Source: Acanthosepion pharaonis
Taxonomy: Eukaryota; Mollusca; Cephalopoda; Sepiida; Sepiidae
NCBI GenBank assembly: GCA_903632075.3
Contig: CAHIKZ030000583.1
Span: 1,507,501-1,571,500 of the forward strand
Reading direction: 5' to 3'
Length of the DNA stretch: 64,000 nucleotides
The notes beneath the pieces were generated by a model. The model did not search any database, was not told the DNA's origin, and worked only from the letters and a program-made list of their open reading frames with translations. Of this stretch, positions 19,216 through 30,017 are shown piece after piece (the first letter of the stretch is position 1; every line of letters begins with the position of its first letter). The position numbers were made by a program, and so were the translations under genes.

Positions 19216-20126
19216 TAGACTGCTTGCGACCCAAAGCTATAGGTCGTCCTGGGTGTGACGATAAACTACGTCCGCGTCCTGGGTAAGACGATAAACTACG
19301 TCCAACTGAAAGACCTCTGAGCAGGAAGTTTTGAGGAGCGTGGAACCATCTCTTATTTGCTGTTGCTTGTAAGGGTCCCAGCTATGGGCAAAGACTTAAG
19401 CCACAAAATGGGGTCAAAGCACTATGAAAGTGTAAAAATAGGTCTTAATAACATAAATACTTTGTAAAAAAATAATACCATCAATACATTTAAAAATAAA
19501 ATATTACCAGCTATACATTTAAAAATAAAATATTACCATCAATACATTTAAAAATAAAATATTACCATCAATACATTTAAAAATAAAATATTACCATCAA
19601 TACATTTAAAAATAAAATATTACCAGCTATACATTTAAAAATAAAATATTACCATCAATACATTTAAAAATAAAATATTACCATCAATACATTTAAAAAT
19701 AAAATATTATCATCAATACATTTAAAAATAAAATATTACCATCAATACATTTAAAAATAAAATATTACCATCAATACATTTAAAAATAAAATATTACCAG
19801 CTATACATTTAAAAATAAAATATTACCATCGATACATTTAAAAATAAAATATTACCAGCTATACATTTAAAAATAAAATATTACCATCAATACATTTAAA
19901 AATAAAATATTACCATCAATACATTTAAAAATAAAATATTACCAGCTATACATTTAAAAATAAAATATTACCAGCTATACATTTTTGAAAAACAAATATT
20001 ATCAGCAAACGAAAATTACCAGAAATTGATTTTTGGAACAAAAAATATTACCAATGAAAATTTTCTCGACATTAAATAACCTATTGAGGTTGATATGCTG
20101 TAAAACAAAACAAACCAAACCAAAGA
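19216..20126 (-). mobile_element. Element E, copy 1
   Basis: On the minus strand the order is: an AAACAAAAC-rich start, the end unit ACAGCATATCAACCTC..TTATTTAATG, an internal 29-bp array, a body (CACTTTCATAGTG, CCCATAGCTGGGACCC, TTAATTGC-like, GAGATGGTTCCACGCTCCTC), and two copies of TTTATCGTC(TTACCCAGGAC). No coding capacity. The same order recurs in five further copies. A conserved end, a variable internal tandem array and a conserved body resemble Helitron/HINE-type non-autonomous elements, but no diagnostic terminus was proven. Confidence 0.75.
19470..20000 (-). repeat. 29-bp tandem array inside E1
   Basis: About 18 units of CATTTAAAAATAAAATATTA plus CCATCAATA or CCAGCTATA; the period of 29 is read directly from successive CATTT positions (19516, 19545). 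Unit variants differ mainly at CCATCAA versus CCAGCTA. Confidence 0.9.
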
Positions 20127-20129
20127 TAT

Positions 20130-20290
20130 AGGCCCCAATCTATCCTGTTATTTAATCCGTAGCTGCGGGAAAGAGATGGTTTCATTGCTTTTCCCAAGGA
20201 TATTTGTGCCTAAGTGAATTTAAAGAATCTGACTGGAATTTCAATTTTTCATTTTGTGACTTTTCCATTACACCAAAACGCACATGAAAT
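20130..20290 (+). repeat. Short dispersed repeat shared with 33650-33800
   Basis: TTCCCAAGG.TATTTG, AGTGAATYTAAAG and GACTMGAA occur in the same order in both places, next to E or microsatellite DNA. Class unknown. Confidence 0.4.
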
Positions 20291-20640
20291 TACCGTATTT
20301 TTCGACAAATTCTAGCTTTGCGTACATTACTTCCGAAATATTTCCACAAATAACTCCGTTTCGCTTCAGTTACTGGCATCGATCGCCGCCGACGTTCTTT
20401 TTTCTTTGCGCCGTGTCCATCATGACGTTGGTGAACATGGGGCTCCACAACTTTCCCTTTTCTGTAGGTTTTAGTAAGGTTTGTCTTTTCGTTATTTCTC
20501 CCAACCCATGATCTGCCATCCACTTACAAAATCTCGCAGCTTTCACCTTACCTCTTGCCGTCAATATATCCTGTGAGTGTCAGATTCTTTAGGCTTTCCC
20601 CCACCCTCATTATATGTCCAAAGAAATTTCAACTTTCTTT
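20286..20640 (-). pseudogene. LINE C-terminal tail fragment
   Basis: Minus-strand frame contains KVKAARFCKWMADHGLGEIT and KRQTLLKPTEKGKLW. It aligns by eye with the tail of the LINE fragment at 31.2 kb (SLAGLSRWMTERGLGEIAEG). This tail follows the reverse-transcriptase core in jockey/RTE-like elements. Upstream (to about 20640) the frame is broken. Non-functional. Confidence 0.65.
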
Positions 20641-21106
20641 CTCTTTGATTATATCTTTTACCATTTTTTATTTTTTTTATTTTTGTGTTTCAAAATTCCC
20701 GGCGTATTATTATGTTGTATAGAAAACATTTCGAAGTAGCAAAGTGGTTGTTGACTACCGTAACCGATTAGGACAATCTAGCAGGTAACCATAATGGACT
20801 GGTCCTCGTCGTAGTGGTAGGCAATAGACGTAGGCAATAGGCGTAATCAATAGGCGTCCTCATTTAGGCGTCCCTGTACCTCCACATCAGTCTGTATTTA
20901 TGGCTGACACCAGCCAATCATATGACTTTGACGGGGAACCAAGATGTATGCATATTCATTACATCAGAAACGTACATGGCAATGCGCAGTTACCGAAGGT
21001 CTCTTGACACGCCGGGTCATGCATAGGCACGTGCGACGTATGTTCTTCTGGGATATGATGCAATGCCATCATTGGACTCTCAATGTGTGTGATGTGTCTT
21101 AACGAT
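20641..21106. other. Gene-free stretch
   Basis: A short imperfect repeat of GTAGGCAATAGGCGT near 20817-20855. Otherwise nothing recognised. Confidence 0.4.
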
Positions 21107-21456
21107 GTACAGGCTGGTGCGAAAGTCCCGTCAAACTTACATAATATAATTTTCTATTTCGATGCTGTTTGGGGTATTCTCAAGGAGAGAGTTTCACACG
21201 AACGATACAAGAATACCCACCAGTTGAAGGACTCTTTTTGGAGAGCCTTTGCAAAAATCAGCAACGCACATCACCCAGGACATGGCATCGCACCATTTTG
21301 TGCCACAAAAATGATGATGTTCATAGAGATCTTTTCGAGTTATGACATCGTCAATGAAATTGGAATCCGGTAAATGTGATTTGTATTACTTGTTCTTCCA
21401 TTGTCTTCATTACTTTTTCTTATGTAGACGGTGACAAGACTTTCGGACCACCCTAT
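21107..21456 (+). mobile_element. mariner-like element with internal deletion, copy 1
   Basis: The 5' end CAGGCTGGTGCGAAAGTCCC and 3' end GACTTTCGGACCACCCT are inverted repeats. Inside, a frame from about 21160 reads FDAVWGILKERVSHERYKNT then HQLKDSFWRAFAKISNAH, the C-terminal end of a mariner-family transposase after its last catalytic residue. The DNA-binding and most catalytic parts are gone, leaving about 350 bp. Flanking TA dinucleotides fit mariner insertion. Non-autonomous. Confidence 0.8.
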
Positions 21457-21615
21457 CGAAAGAGTCTTTCATAAATATTCCTAGCCAAATTATAGACTGA
21501 TGTTTCATAGCAGCAAATATGGTATATTATAATTGGTACTGGAACTGATTATGTTATAGGTAAATAAAAATTAATAATCACCAGGGAGAGAAAAAAAAAG
21601 ATATCGGAAGGAGAG

Positions 21616-21775
21616 TACAGGATGGTCCGAAAGTCTTGTCACCCGTAAATAATATCTATTTCATGAAAATGATGCTCTTCATACAGACCTTCAAGCATTG
21701 CTATATTACTTGTTCTTCTATTGTTGTCATTATGCTTTTTAATGTAGGGTGACAATACTTTCGGACCAGGCTATA
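21616..21775 (+). mobile_element. mariner-derived MITE, copy 2
   Basis: About 160 bp with termini CAGGATGGTCCGAAAGTCTTG and AATACTTTCGGACCAGGCTA as inverted repeats. The interior ATGAAAATGATGCTCTTCAT corresponds to the C-terminal coding end of copy 1, so it is a further deletion product of the same family. Confidence 0.8.
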
Positions 21776-22066
21776 GAAAGAGACTTTTGTCAATATTCCT
21801 TGCCAAATTATAAATCGTTTCACAGCAGAAAATCTGGCTTATTACAATTGCTATTGGAACTGATTATATTACTGGTGCCATGTAACCAAGTACTATGCTC
21901 CACAGGGTAATTAGGAAAGCATTCTCTCTGGAGCCATTTTTTTATTAATTGGTCTTACCCCATACAAGTCAGAAAGCCACTAAGACACGAAGGGTTAATA
22001 GGTGTAGAAGAATTAGGAACAGAAACATTAATAATGAGCAAGAAGAGAAAAGATGAATCAGAACAG

Positions 22067-22280
22067 TACAAGGTGGTCAGATATTCAAAATGCACTTACA
22101 TAATATCTTCTATTTCATGAAAATGATGCTAATCCTACAGACGTTCCCGGTGTATGACAGCACCAATGAAAGTCAATAAACTGAATCGAGTATATTTGCT
22201 TTGTATTACTGTATTTCTCGTTTTCTATTGTTCTCATTACATATTGGCAGGCGTTGACAGGACTTTCGGATCACTGTGTA
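22067..22280 (+). mobile_element. mariner-derived MITE, copy 3
   Basis: About 210 bp; starts CAAGGTGGTCAGATATTC (decayed) and ends GACAGGACTTTCGGATCACTG. The interior ATGAAAATGATGCTAATCCT is homologous to copies 1 and 2. Confidence 0.7.
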
Positions 22281-22555
22281 CAAAGGAGGTAGCGCCACTG
22301 ACGGATATGAATTGAATCGATAATATCCCTCACGTATGAAGAGAAAGCTACGTTCTCATCGACATTTAACAGGTTCCTCTTGCTATCTTATTCCCCAAGT
22401 CCAGTTCAATGTTTTGGGACGGTGTTAACCTCGCGGTGATGACCTTCTCTGTTTCCTCAGATGGTTTGTCCTTCACAAATCTGATAGAAAGTTATTCTTG
22501 AAAGTCTCAGTAAAAAAACATTAACCGTTCATTTTCCTCCCCGTTTATTTGAACA

Positions 22556-23740
22556 GGACTAGATGCTTAACCCTTGTTTCTTGTTTGGATTGGGTTCCTG
22601 GTTCTTTCTAAAGTCTTCTCATTCTCTTTCACTTCCCTTGCATCTTAGTGGCATTATCACCTTGCTTGGGGTGAATAAAGGACTAGATGCTTAACCCTTG
22701 TTTCTTGTTTAGGATTGGGTTCCTGGTTCCTTCTAAAGTCTTCTTATTCTCTTTCACTTCCCTTGCATCTTAATGGCATTATCACCTTGCTTGGGGTGAA
22801 TAAAGGACTAGATGCTTAACCCTTGTTTCTTGTTTAGGATTGGGTTCCTGGTTCCTTCTAAAGTCTTCTTATTCTCTTTCACTTCCTTGCATCTTAATGG
22901 CATTATCACCTTGCTTGGGGTGAATAAAGGACTAGATGCTTAACCCTTGTTTCTTGTTTAGGATTGGGTTCCTGGTTCCTTCTAAAGTCTTCTTATTCTC
23001 TTTCACTTCCCTTGCATCTTAGTGGCATTATCACCTTGCTTGGGGGTGAATAAAGGACTAGATGCTTAACCCTTGTTTCTTGTTTAGGATTGGGTTCCTG
23101 GTTCCTTCTAAAGTCTTCTTATTCTCTTTTCACTTCCCTTGCATCTTAATGGCATTATCACCTTGCTTGGGGGAATAAAGGACTAGATGCTTAACCCTTG
23201 TTCTTGTTTAGGATTGGGTTCCTGGTTCCTTCTAAAGTCTTCTTATTCTCTTTCACTTCCCTTGCATCTTAATGCATTAACCCTTGGGGTGAATAAAGGT
23301 TTCTTAACCCTTGTTTCTTGTTTAGGATTGGGTTCCTGGTTCCTTCTAAAGTCTTCTCATTCTCTTTCACTTCCTTGCATCTTAGTGGCATTATCACCTT
23401 GCTTGGGGTGAATAAAGGACTAGATGCTTAACCCTTGTTTCTTGTTTAGGATTGGGTTCCTGGTTCCTTCTAAAGTCTTCTTATTCTCTTTCACTTCCCT
23501 TGCATCTTAGTGGCATTATCACCTTGCTTGGGGTGAATAAAGGACTAGATGCTTAACCCTTGTTTCTTGTTTAGGATTGGGTTCCTGGTTCCTTCTAAAG
23601 TCTTCTTATTCTCTTTCACTTCCCTTGCATCTTAGTGGCATTATCACCTTGCTTGGGGTGAATAAAGGACTAGATGCTTAACCCTTGTTTCTTGTTTAGG
23701 ATTGGGTTCCTGGTTCCTTCTAAAGTTTCCCCGTTTTCTG
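22556..23740 (+). repeat. 125-bp satellite, about ten units
   Basis: GGACTAGATGCTTAACCC recurs at 22556, 22680, 22805, 22929, 23055, 23180, about 23298 (damaged), 23417, 23542 and 23667: period 124-126. The unit also contains GGATTGGGTTCCTGGTTCC, TCTTTCACTTCCCTTGCATC and CACCTTGCTTGGGG. Units are nearly identical, indicating recent amplification or homogenisation. The last unit decays just before element E2. Confidence 0.95.
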
Positions 23741-23779
23741 TCACTCCCGGTAGCCTCCTGCCTTTTAGTACGAGTATGG

Positions 23780-24910
23780 CTTTGGTTTCGTTTGGTTTGT
23801 CGTGTTTTACGGTATATCAAACTCAACCGGTTATTTAATGCCGACAACTTTCTTTTTTCCAGGTAATATGTGGTTTTGTCAAAAATCTATTTCAGGTAAT
23901 AATTTTTTTCCTCAAAAATGTATAGCTGGTAATATTTTAAAAAAAATGTATAGCTGGTAATATTATTTAAAAAAATATATGGCTGGTAATATTTTTAAAA
24001 TGTATGGCTAGTAATATTATTTTAAAAATGTAAGGCTGGTATTATTTTTAAGATGTATGGCTGCTAATATTATTTTAAAAATGTATTGCTGGCAATATTT
24101 TAAAAAAGGTATAGCTAGCAATATTATTTAAAAATGTATGACTGGTATTATTTTTAAAATGTTTGGCTGGTAATATTTTTTTAAATGTATGTCTGGTAAT
24201 ATTTAAAAAATGTATGGCTGGTAATATCATTTTACAATTGTATGGCTGGTAATATTTTTAAAATGTATGGCTTGTAATATTATTTAAAAAATGTATTGCT
24301 GGTAATATTTTTAAAATGTATGGCTGGTAATATTATTTTAAAAATGTATTCCTGGTAATATTTTTTAAAATGTATGCCTGGTAGTATTATTTTTCAAAAA
24401 TGTATTGCTGGTAATATTTTTAAAATGTATGGCTGGTAATATTATTTTAAAAATGTATTGCTGGTAATATTTAAAAAATGTATGCCTGGTAATATTATTT
24501 TAAAAATGTATTGCTGGTAATATTTTTAAAAAAAATGTATGGCTGGTAATATTATTTTTTAAAATGTATGGCTGGTAATAGGGTTTCTTCAAAAATATAT
24601 TGCTGGTAATAGTTTTTTTTCTTCAAAATTTTTTTTCTGGTAATTTTTTTTTTACAAATTAATTCCTTTATTAAAACCTATTTTTACACTTTTTAATGCT
24701 TTTTACCTCAGTTTCGGGGTTAACTATTTGCCCATAGCTGGGAACCTAACAGCTGCTACCACCCCGGGTCAAGGTAGACCTGCGAACACCAGCAATTAAG
24801 AGGTGGTTCCACGCTTCTCAAAACCTGATCAGAGGCCTTGCTGTTGGAGGTAGTTTATCGTCTTACCCAGGACGTGGATGCAATTTAGCGTCATACCCAG
24901 GACGAATTAT
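23780..24910 (+). mobile_element. Element E, copy 2
   Basis: In order: TTTGGTTTGTCGTGTTTTAC, end unit CGGTATATCAAACTC..GGTTATTTAATGCCGACAA, internal array 23860-24640, CACTTTTTAATG, body with CCCATAGCTGGGAACC, GCTACCACCCCGGGTC and AAGAGGTGGTTCCACGC, and a 3' end with two TTTA.CGTC..ACCCAGGACG units. It is in the opposite orientation to E1. Confidence 0.75.
23860..24640 (+). repeat. Internal tandem array of E2 (about 25-28 bp units)
   Basis: About 28 units of AATGTATGGCTGGTAATATT with T/A-run length variation. Two alternating forms (ATGGCTGG and ATTGCTGG) give a longer composite period over part of the array. Confidence 0.9.
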
Positions 24911-25787
24911 GGCTTTTCTAGTGTTGAATTGATTTTTAAAGAAACATAAAATTATCGACTTCCTATTTCGAAATGGCTCACATTAGTTTTCTTGCTGAAG
25001 TTTCATCTATAAGGAATCATCACTCACTATTACTACTGTATAACTGGAGATTCCTGAAAGAAAATTCAAAGATGGTCTGCAATGTAATCGATCATAATCA
25101 GGCATTTCGATGTCTGTCATTGTTCCGATCCAATGCAAATTTTCTGGTCAGTCAGACTTAAACATATCATATGGTGTCACGTACATTCTGGAGTTCTACA
25201 AGAAATCCGCCATTTTGCCATGATTTTTAGAGGAGTATTATATGAGTTCCGCTTGAGGTCTGGAGTGAATTAGATAGACGTTCAAGTCAGAGGAGTATTA
25301 TTGGATTTAGGACAGCTTTAAAAAGATATCGATCTGACCTGTGGTAAAAGGGATTTTTACTGCTTCTTTTTGTTGGTACTGAAACTTCCAAATCGATTTT
25401 CTCCCAATTGAGCTGCAAGATATTGAATGTATAGCTTTTAGAAGTGCTCTTCTTTGTTATTGTTTGCGTAGATATCTATAAATGAACAGGGCAGATCGTT
25501 AAGTTTCTTCCTTTCGAGTCGCTACATCACACCTATCCAGTGTGGCAAACATTGCCTTGCATGAGTCGTTAAGATGCCACGGTCATTGTCAAGTGTGCAG
25601 AGGTCTCCATGAATGGAGCAAACTCGATATCCCATAGGATATGATTGCCCGTATTAAGATCAACATCGATGGCATATCTCCATTTCTCAAAGTTGGCTCT
25701 ACAGCGCATAACAGCTGTTCGAAGGCGATTTAGGCATTAACAGAAGTGTCAGACATCACTGGATCCAGTGGTGAGGTATTCTTCAGG

Positions 25788-25843
<56 letters not shown>

Positions 25844-26020
25844 AAATGTTCTTAAGTTGTGTTGTAACCTAAGGAAGGTAACTGAACAGAATAATCCCAC
25901 GAAGGTTGTTAATGAACGATAATACTTAGCACAAGAACAACACATATAAGATTCGCCAGCGGCGCGTAGAAAAAGTAGTCAACTGCTAGAAATGAGTCAA
26001 ATGTATTCCATAATAAATCT
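24911..26020. other. Gene-free stretch with one (GA)n tract
   Basis: (GA)n at 25791-25841. No recognised domain or repeat family elsewhere. Confidence 0.4.
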
Positions 26021-26322
26021 CCAACTGCAGGATATCTACCAAGCGCACCACGCGGTTAGATGAGGCACATGTCCGAATATAATGTGTGGTATTCGAGTCT
26101 GTAGGTTCGCCAAAAAATTCCCGCTAGAGCCCGTATAAAATGGGGTCGCGTAGCCGTTTCCTGAAACGAGACTCTGCCCTTCGACATAGCCTCTTCTGGA
26201 GACCCTCCGCCCGGAGGCAGAGAGTTTAACCAGCACAGCTGGAGACGACTCTCCAACTGCAGAATATCTACCAACCGCCTCACGCTGTCAGATGTGGCAC
26301 AATGGCGAATTTAATGTGGGGT
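26021..26322 (+). repeat. Pair of 71-bp direct repeats
   Basis: CTCCAACTGCAG.ATATCTAC begins at 26021 and 26252, each followed by a diverged CACGC.GT.AGATG.GGCAC and AATGTG.GG. The 231-bp spacing suggests an old tandem duplication. Overlapping minus-strand frames have no recognised motif. Confidence 0.65.
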
Positions 26323-26644
26323 AACCGACCCTAAAACGGGGCTTACGGGGAATTTTTTTTTTATACATGACAGTTGAAATTTCGGTGAAGCTGTCTTAGT
26401 TGAACATCCAATCATAATAAGGGATTACGAAGTGGGTGAGGCGGGGACCAAGCGTTTTAAGTGATATGGAGTGTCTGAACTCTATTAAGTAGTTTTTCCG
26501 TTTTCCCTGAACCAATTTTCTAACAGTCCTATGCTAAAAACCTGATAATAGATGAATCCAAATACTGCATCTTTGCCATGTAATCATCTATGAGCAAAAA
26601 CGAATTGAGTAGTCATAAATAACTTATTTTGAATAATATATATA

Positions 26645-26850
26645 GCGTCATCCACAGACTATTTCGCAGCTCATCAGTGGCTAGACATCCGGTTGCCTCT
26701 AGCTAGGATCGAAACCCGACTGTATTGGTGTCAGTCGGAGATTCTAACCATTAAGCCATCGGCGCAAGGTAGAGATGAAGTTGGATTTTAGCGTGTTTAT
26801 TTTTAGAAACACGCCCAGTGACTCAATTCGCTTTTGCGAAGAGTCTCGCT
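26645..26850 (-). mobile_element. tRNA-derived SINE, copy C
   Basis: Same family as copy B with the best-preserved head: GCGCCGATGGCTTAATGGTT (A box), GGGTTTCGATCC (B box) and an intact 5' leader hairpin (26791-26814). Small deletions have removed stem II of the hammerhead segment (26652-26680). Confidence 0.8.
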
Positions 26851-26935
26851 ATATATAGCTATAATAGTCACTGTTCACCAACGCACACCTCCTCCCCAGA
26901 GAGCTCAACTGAAATTAATTTTTCAGGAGCCAGTA

Positions 26936-27018
26936 TAGCGTCATCCACAGAGAGACTGTTTCGCTGTTTCACAGCTCATCAGTTTGGCTAGACATCCGGT
27001 TGCCTCTAGCTGGGATCA
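26936..27018 (-). mobile_element. tRNA-derived SINE, copy D (3' half only)
   Basis: Only the part from the GCTAGAGGCAACCGGATGTC body to GATGACGCT remains. The hammerhead segment at 26945-26986 has core CTGATGA, stem II GCTGT/ACAGC and GAAA intact, with mismatches in stems I and III. Confidence 0.75.
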
Positions 27019-27039
27019 TTTATATATACAAGCTGGGAT

Positions 27040-27745
27040 CATATATATATATATACTAGCCTACTAGTGAACCGTAGGGTCACTGACGGTTCTGGTTATA
27101 GAATATTGAAGTTGATTTTAATATTAAAAAAATGTCTTTGAAGAAAGTTGAAATAAAAATACTGTATAAAGAAAACCTATTTTTAAATCTTATTCGCTTG
27201 AAATTCTTTTTTAAATATGGCAAAAAATATTTTTTTTTAAATATTTAAAAGATTGTCTTGTTTAAAGAACGCTGAAATATAAATAATGGCGCACACAAAG
27301 AGAGAGGTTCAAAGAGAGAAGTGAAAAGAGAGAGATGGAAAGTGAGAGATAGAAAGTGAGAAGTGGAAAGAGAGAGGTGGAAATAAAGAGGTGGAGAGAG
27401 AGTTGGAAAGAGAGGGATGTGGAAAGAGAGGTAAGGTGGAAAGAGGGAGTGGAAAGAGTGAGGTTGAAAGAGAGTGGTGGAAAGGGAGGTAGGTGGAAAG
27501 AGAGAGGTGAAAAGAGAGGGAAGTGGAAAGAGAGGACGTGGAAGCAAGAGAGGTGGAAAGAGGTATTTTGGAAAGAGAGAGATGGAATAAGAGGGCGGTG
27601 GAAAGAGAGGAAAGTGGAAAGAGAGAGGTGAATAGAGAGGGAGGTGGAAAGAGAGAAGTGAAAAGAAACTTAAATACTTATTATGCGTCCGGCGGACGGC
27701 GCACCACGCAAGCACGATTCACAGACTCTTAGTTTTATATAGATA
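27040..27745 (+). mobile_element. Possible non-autonomous element carrying a purine minisatellite
   Basis: Starts around CTAGTGAACCGTAGGGTCAC and ends around GCGTCCGGCGGACGGCGCAC (which contains hairpin CGTCC/GGACG) and TTAGTTTTATATAGATA. Between 27290 and 27665 lies an imperfect array of GTGGAAAGAGAGAG units (about 14-17 bp). The Glu/Arg/Lys-rich frame there is repeat translation. Element boundaries are guesses. Confidence 0.35.
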
Positions 27746-27916
27746 ATAAAAATAGCATTGAACAAAGACGTGCCTTCAGATATTTCATTAAGATAACATC
27801 ATCTGATTAATGTCTACCATTTCGTTTTTTTTTTCACTTATGAGTTATGAAAAGAAATTTATGATTAATAACGTATTTTTAGAAACATATTTAAGACAGT
27901 ATTTTTTACATATTTC

Positions 27917-27919
<3 letters not shown>

Positions 27920-27966
<47 letters not shown>

Positions 27967-28092
27967 GATTCGGTTTGAAATCCGGTACCAATAAATAACA
28001 AACGCCAGGAATAAATATATGAAAATAATGTATTAACGTAATAATAGAAACTGATAAAGCAGGTTAGTAGTTCCAGGAATACGGGTTAGCAT

Positions 28093-28168
<76 letters not shown>
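27920..28168. repeat. (TA)n tracts around an LTR-like block
   Basis: (TA)n at about 27920-27962 and 28096-28167; the second lies inside the LTR-like block. Confidence 0.9.
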
Positions 28169-28171
<3 letters not shown>

Positions 28172-28402
28172 CAGTCTTTGGTATTGAAGTAACGTTTGTA
28201 CTTCTTAACTGAGTCTTACGTGCTCGCTCACTGTGACTCCTACAACGCTGTTACCTCACCTCCTCTTCGGTTGCCTACAACCTTTTACTCTGGACTCGAC
28301 ACTTCGGTCTTGCTCTCTCTTACTCTCGTCCTCACGTAGCTGTAGTATATGTATACACTGGGTGAGTCTATTTGTGTAAACAGGGGTGGACCCCTGAACA
28401 CA
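27963..28402 (-). mobile_element. LTR-like block, candidate solo LTR 3
   Basis: The block has TGTG / CACA inverted ends (TGTGGATTCGG .. CTGAACACA). It contains the perfect hairpin CAGGGGTGGACCCCTG at 28381-28396. ACATATTTAAGACAGTATTT occurs on both sides (27885 and 28400). A precise short target-site duplication cannot be read because (TA)n abuts the left end. No coding capacity. Confidence 0.4.
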
Positions 28403-28519
28403 TATTTAAGACAGTATTTTATAAATCTATAATTACTGCTGAATTTTATTTAAAAATCTATACGGGTCTGATAAAAAAGGAAGGACCGCTGCTATAATAG
28501 AAAAACTACAACACATATC

Positions 28520-28730
28520 AATTCGTCACTTAATCTCCTTCGAATTAGTTCCTTTCTGAAGCCACGCACTTAATCCAGTGTCGTTACCATTAATGGAACC
28601 ATTCCTGGATCTCTTTAATTTTGTAGGTTGCAGATACCGCGCAGCGGCCTTGACGCATTCTCTTGAATTCCCTCCACGTCTACAAATCTCGTTCCTTTCA
28701 AGTGGAATTTGATTTTTGAAGAGGAAAAAA
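28520..28730 (-). pseudogene. Decayed mariner/IS630-type transposase C-terminus
   Basis: The minus-strand translation shows IQEWFH, KCVAS and FEGD in order, interrupted by stops. This resembles the C-terminal FxxWxxRxxKCVASxGxYFE signature of mariner/IS630-type transposases. Upstream catalytic motifs are absent. The call rests on a short motif only. Confidence 0.35.
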
Positions 28731-28959
28731 TTCGCAAGCGGAGAATTTTAAAGAGAGTGGTAATGGATTATCTGATATATAAGATTATAGGATATGTTTA
28801 TTCCTTCCTGGAACAAGCATTCTTAAAGAGCAAAGTAGGCAAATCTAATCCCTATATCATTTCTTCCGCATATATTTCAAGACGTCTTTATTTCAAAGGA
28901 ACTGTAAATCCCATCAGACAAGTTTTTAAAGTTATCTTGTAAATTTATAATTATCATAG

Positions 28960-29040
28960 AGACGGACACACTTCGACGTGGTGTAATTTAATTAACTGAG
29001 TACTGAGTTCAATTCTCACTGAGTGCTCCATGTTTTCAGC
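28960..29040 (+). mobile_element. Weak tRNA-like SINE candidate
   Basis: GAGTTCAATTCTC at 29004-29016 resembles a B box, with GTGGTGTAATTTAATTAACT upstream at roughly A-box distance. No other copy is seen here. Confidence 0.3.
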
Positions 29041-29618
29041 CACATCTAATCATCATTATCGTAAAGAGAATGTGATACTTATTAAACTTTTCTATTCAGT
29101 TGTCGCATATTGAGCTATTGTCTCCATATTCTTCCAAATGGCTTTCCACTTCCTTTTGCACCGGGATTTGATTCTAAAGTTTCCTTCTGCTATGCTTTGC
29201 CTAAAGAAGCCGTACCTAAAATTAAGTAGATTACTTCCAGACGTATTGCCTTCCAAGTCTGTCCTACAGGGAAAGAATCTATGAATTCATACGTTTCTTT
29301 GTACCCTGGTAGAATTAGAACTCCTCTCTCCGATTTTCCAATCCGAGCCACTTGCCATTACCCCAACATATCTACAACTTCTTTTTTTCTTATATAATAC
29401 CATATGTTTATGTTTATTATCATTAATAGCGTATTGTACAGTATATACGAGATTATACGAGATGATATACGAGATTATAGAAAGATGTATTCATTCATTT
29501 CCAGAGTTTTATTCCTCAGAAGCCAATTAGACTTAATCTATCAAAATGTTATACACAAAATCCAAAACGTCTTTAATTCTGATTTAAAATGCAGCTTTTT
29601 TCAATCGCCTTATATAAC
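29041..29618. other. Gene-free stretch up to the duplication
   Basis: Several short frames without motifs. The sequence homology shared with 40843 begins abruptly at 29619. Confidence 0.4.
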
Positions 29619-30017
29619 ATTCTCGACAGATACTGTGAATTTATACCTATTTTAATGAAAACCTGACATTTGTAAAACTGAATTTGCTAAAAAACTTTAA
29701 TTTATATCTTTCACATTAGTACATTTTACTGCTGGTATACAATTTCAATTTGCAGTAATCTACTTCAAAAATAAAATCGTTTGACATTTTCCGATGAATT
29801 AGAATGTAAATTAGGAAATGGATTAAAATCAGGCAGTAAGCGTAGCATCCAAAATCAGTAGCAACAATATCTGAATCAGTGAAAGCCAGAGTTTACACCA
29901 AAGTTACTGGCTATTTCGTTAATAAACGAATATATATATTCCATTGGATTCTGTTTCATTTATGCAAGTACCTCTGTATATGTCAAATTAATTATACGTG
30001 TTTAAGTCAAAAATTGC

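Noticed and set aside
22560..22580. CTTAACCC as telomeric repeat
   Set aside because: Occurs once per 125-bp unit and is not a tandem TTAGGG-type array.
22556..23740. Regular 125-bp units as a CRISPR-like array
   Set aside because: Units are contiguous with no variable spacers; it is an ordinary eukaryotic satellite.
27356..27631. Charged Glu/Arg/Lys-rich 91-codon frame
   Set aside because: Translation of the GTGGAAAGAGAGAG minisatellite.
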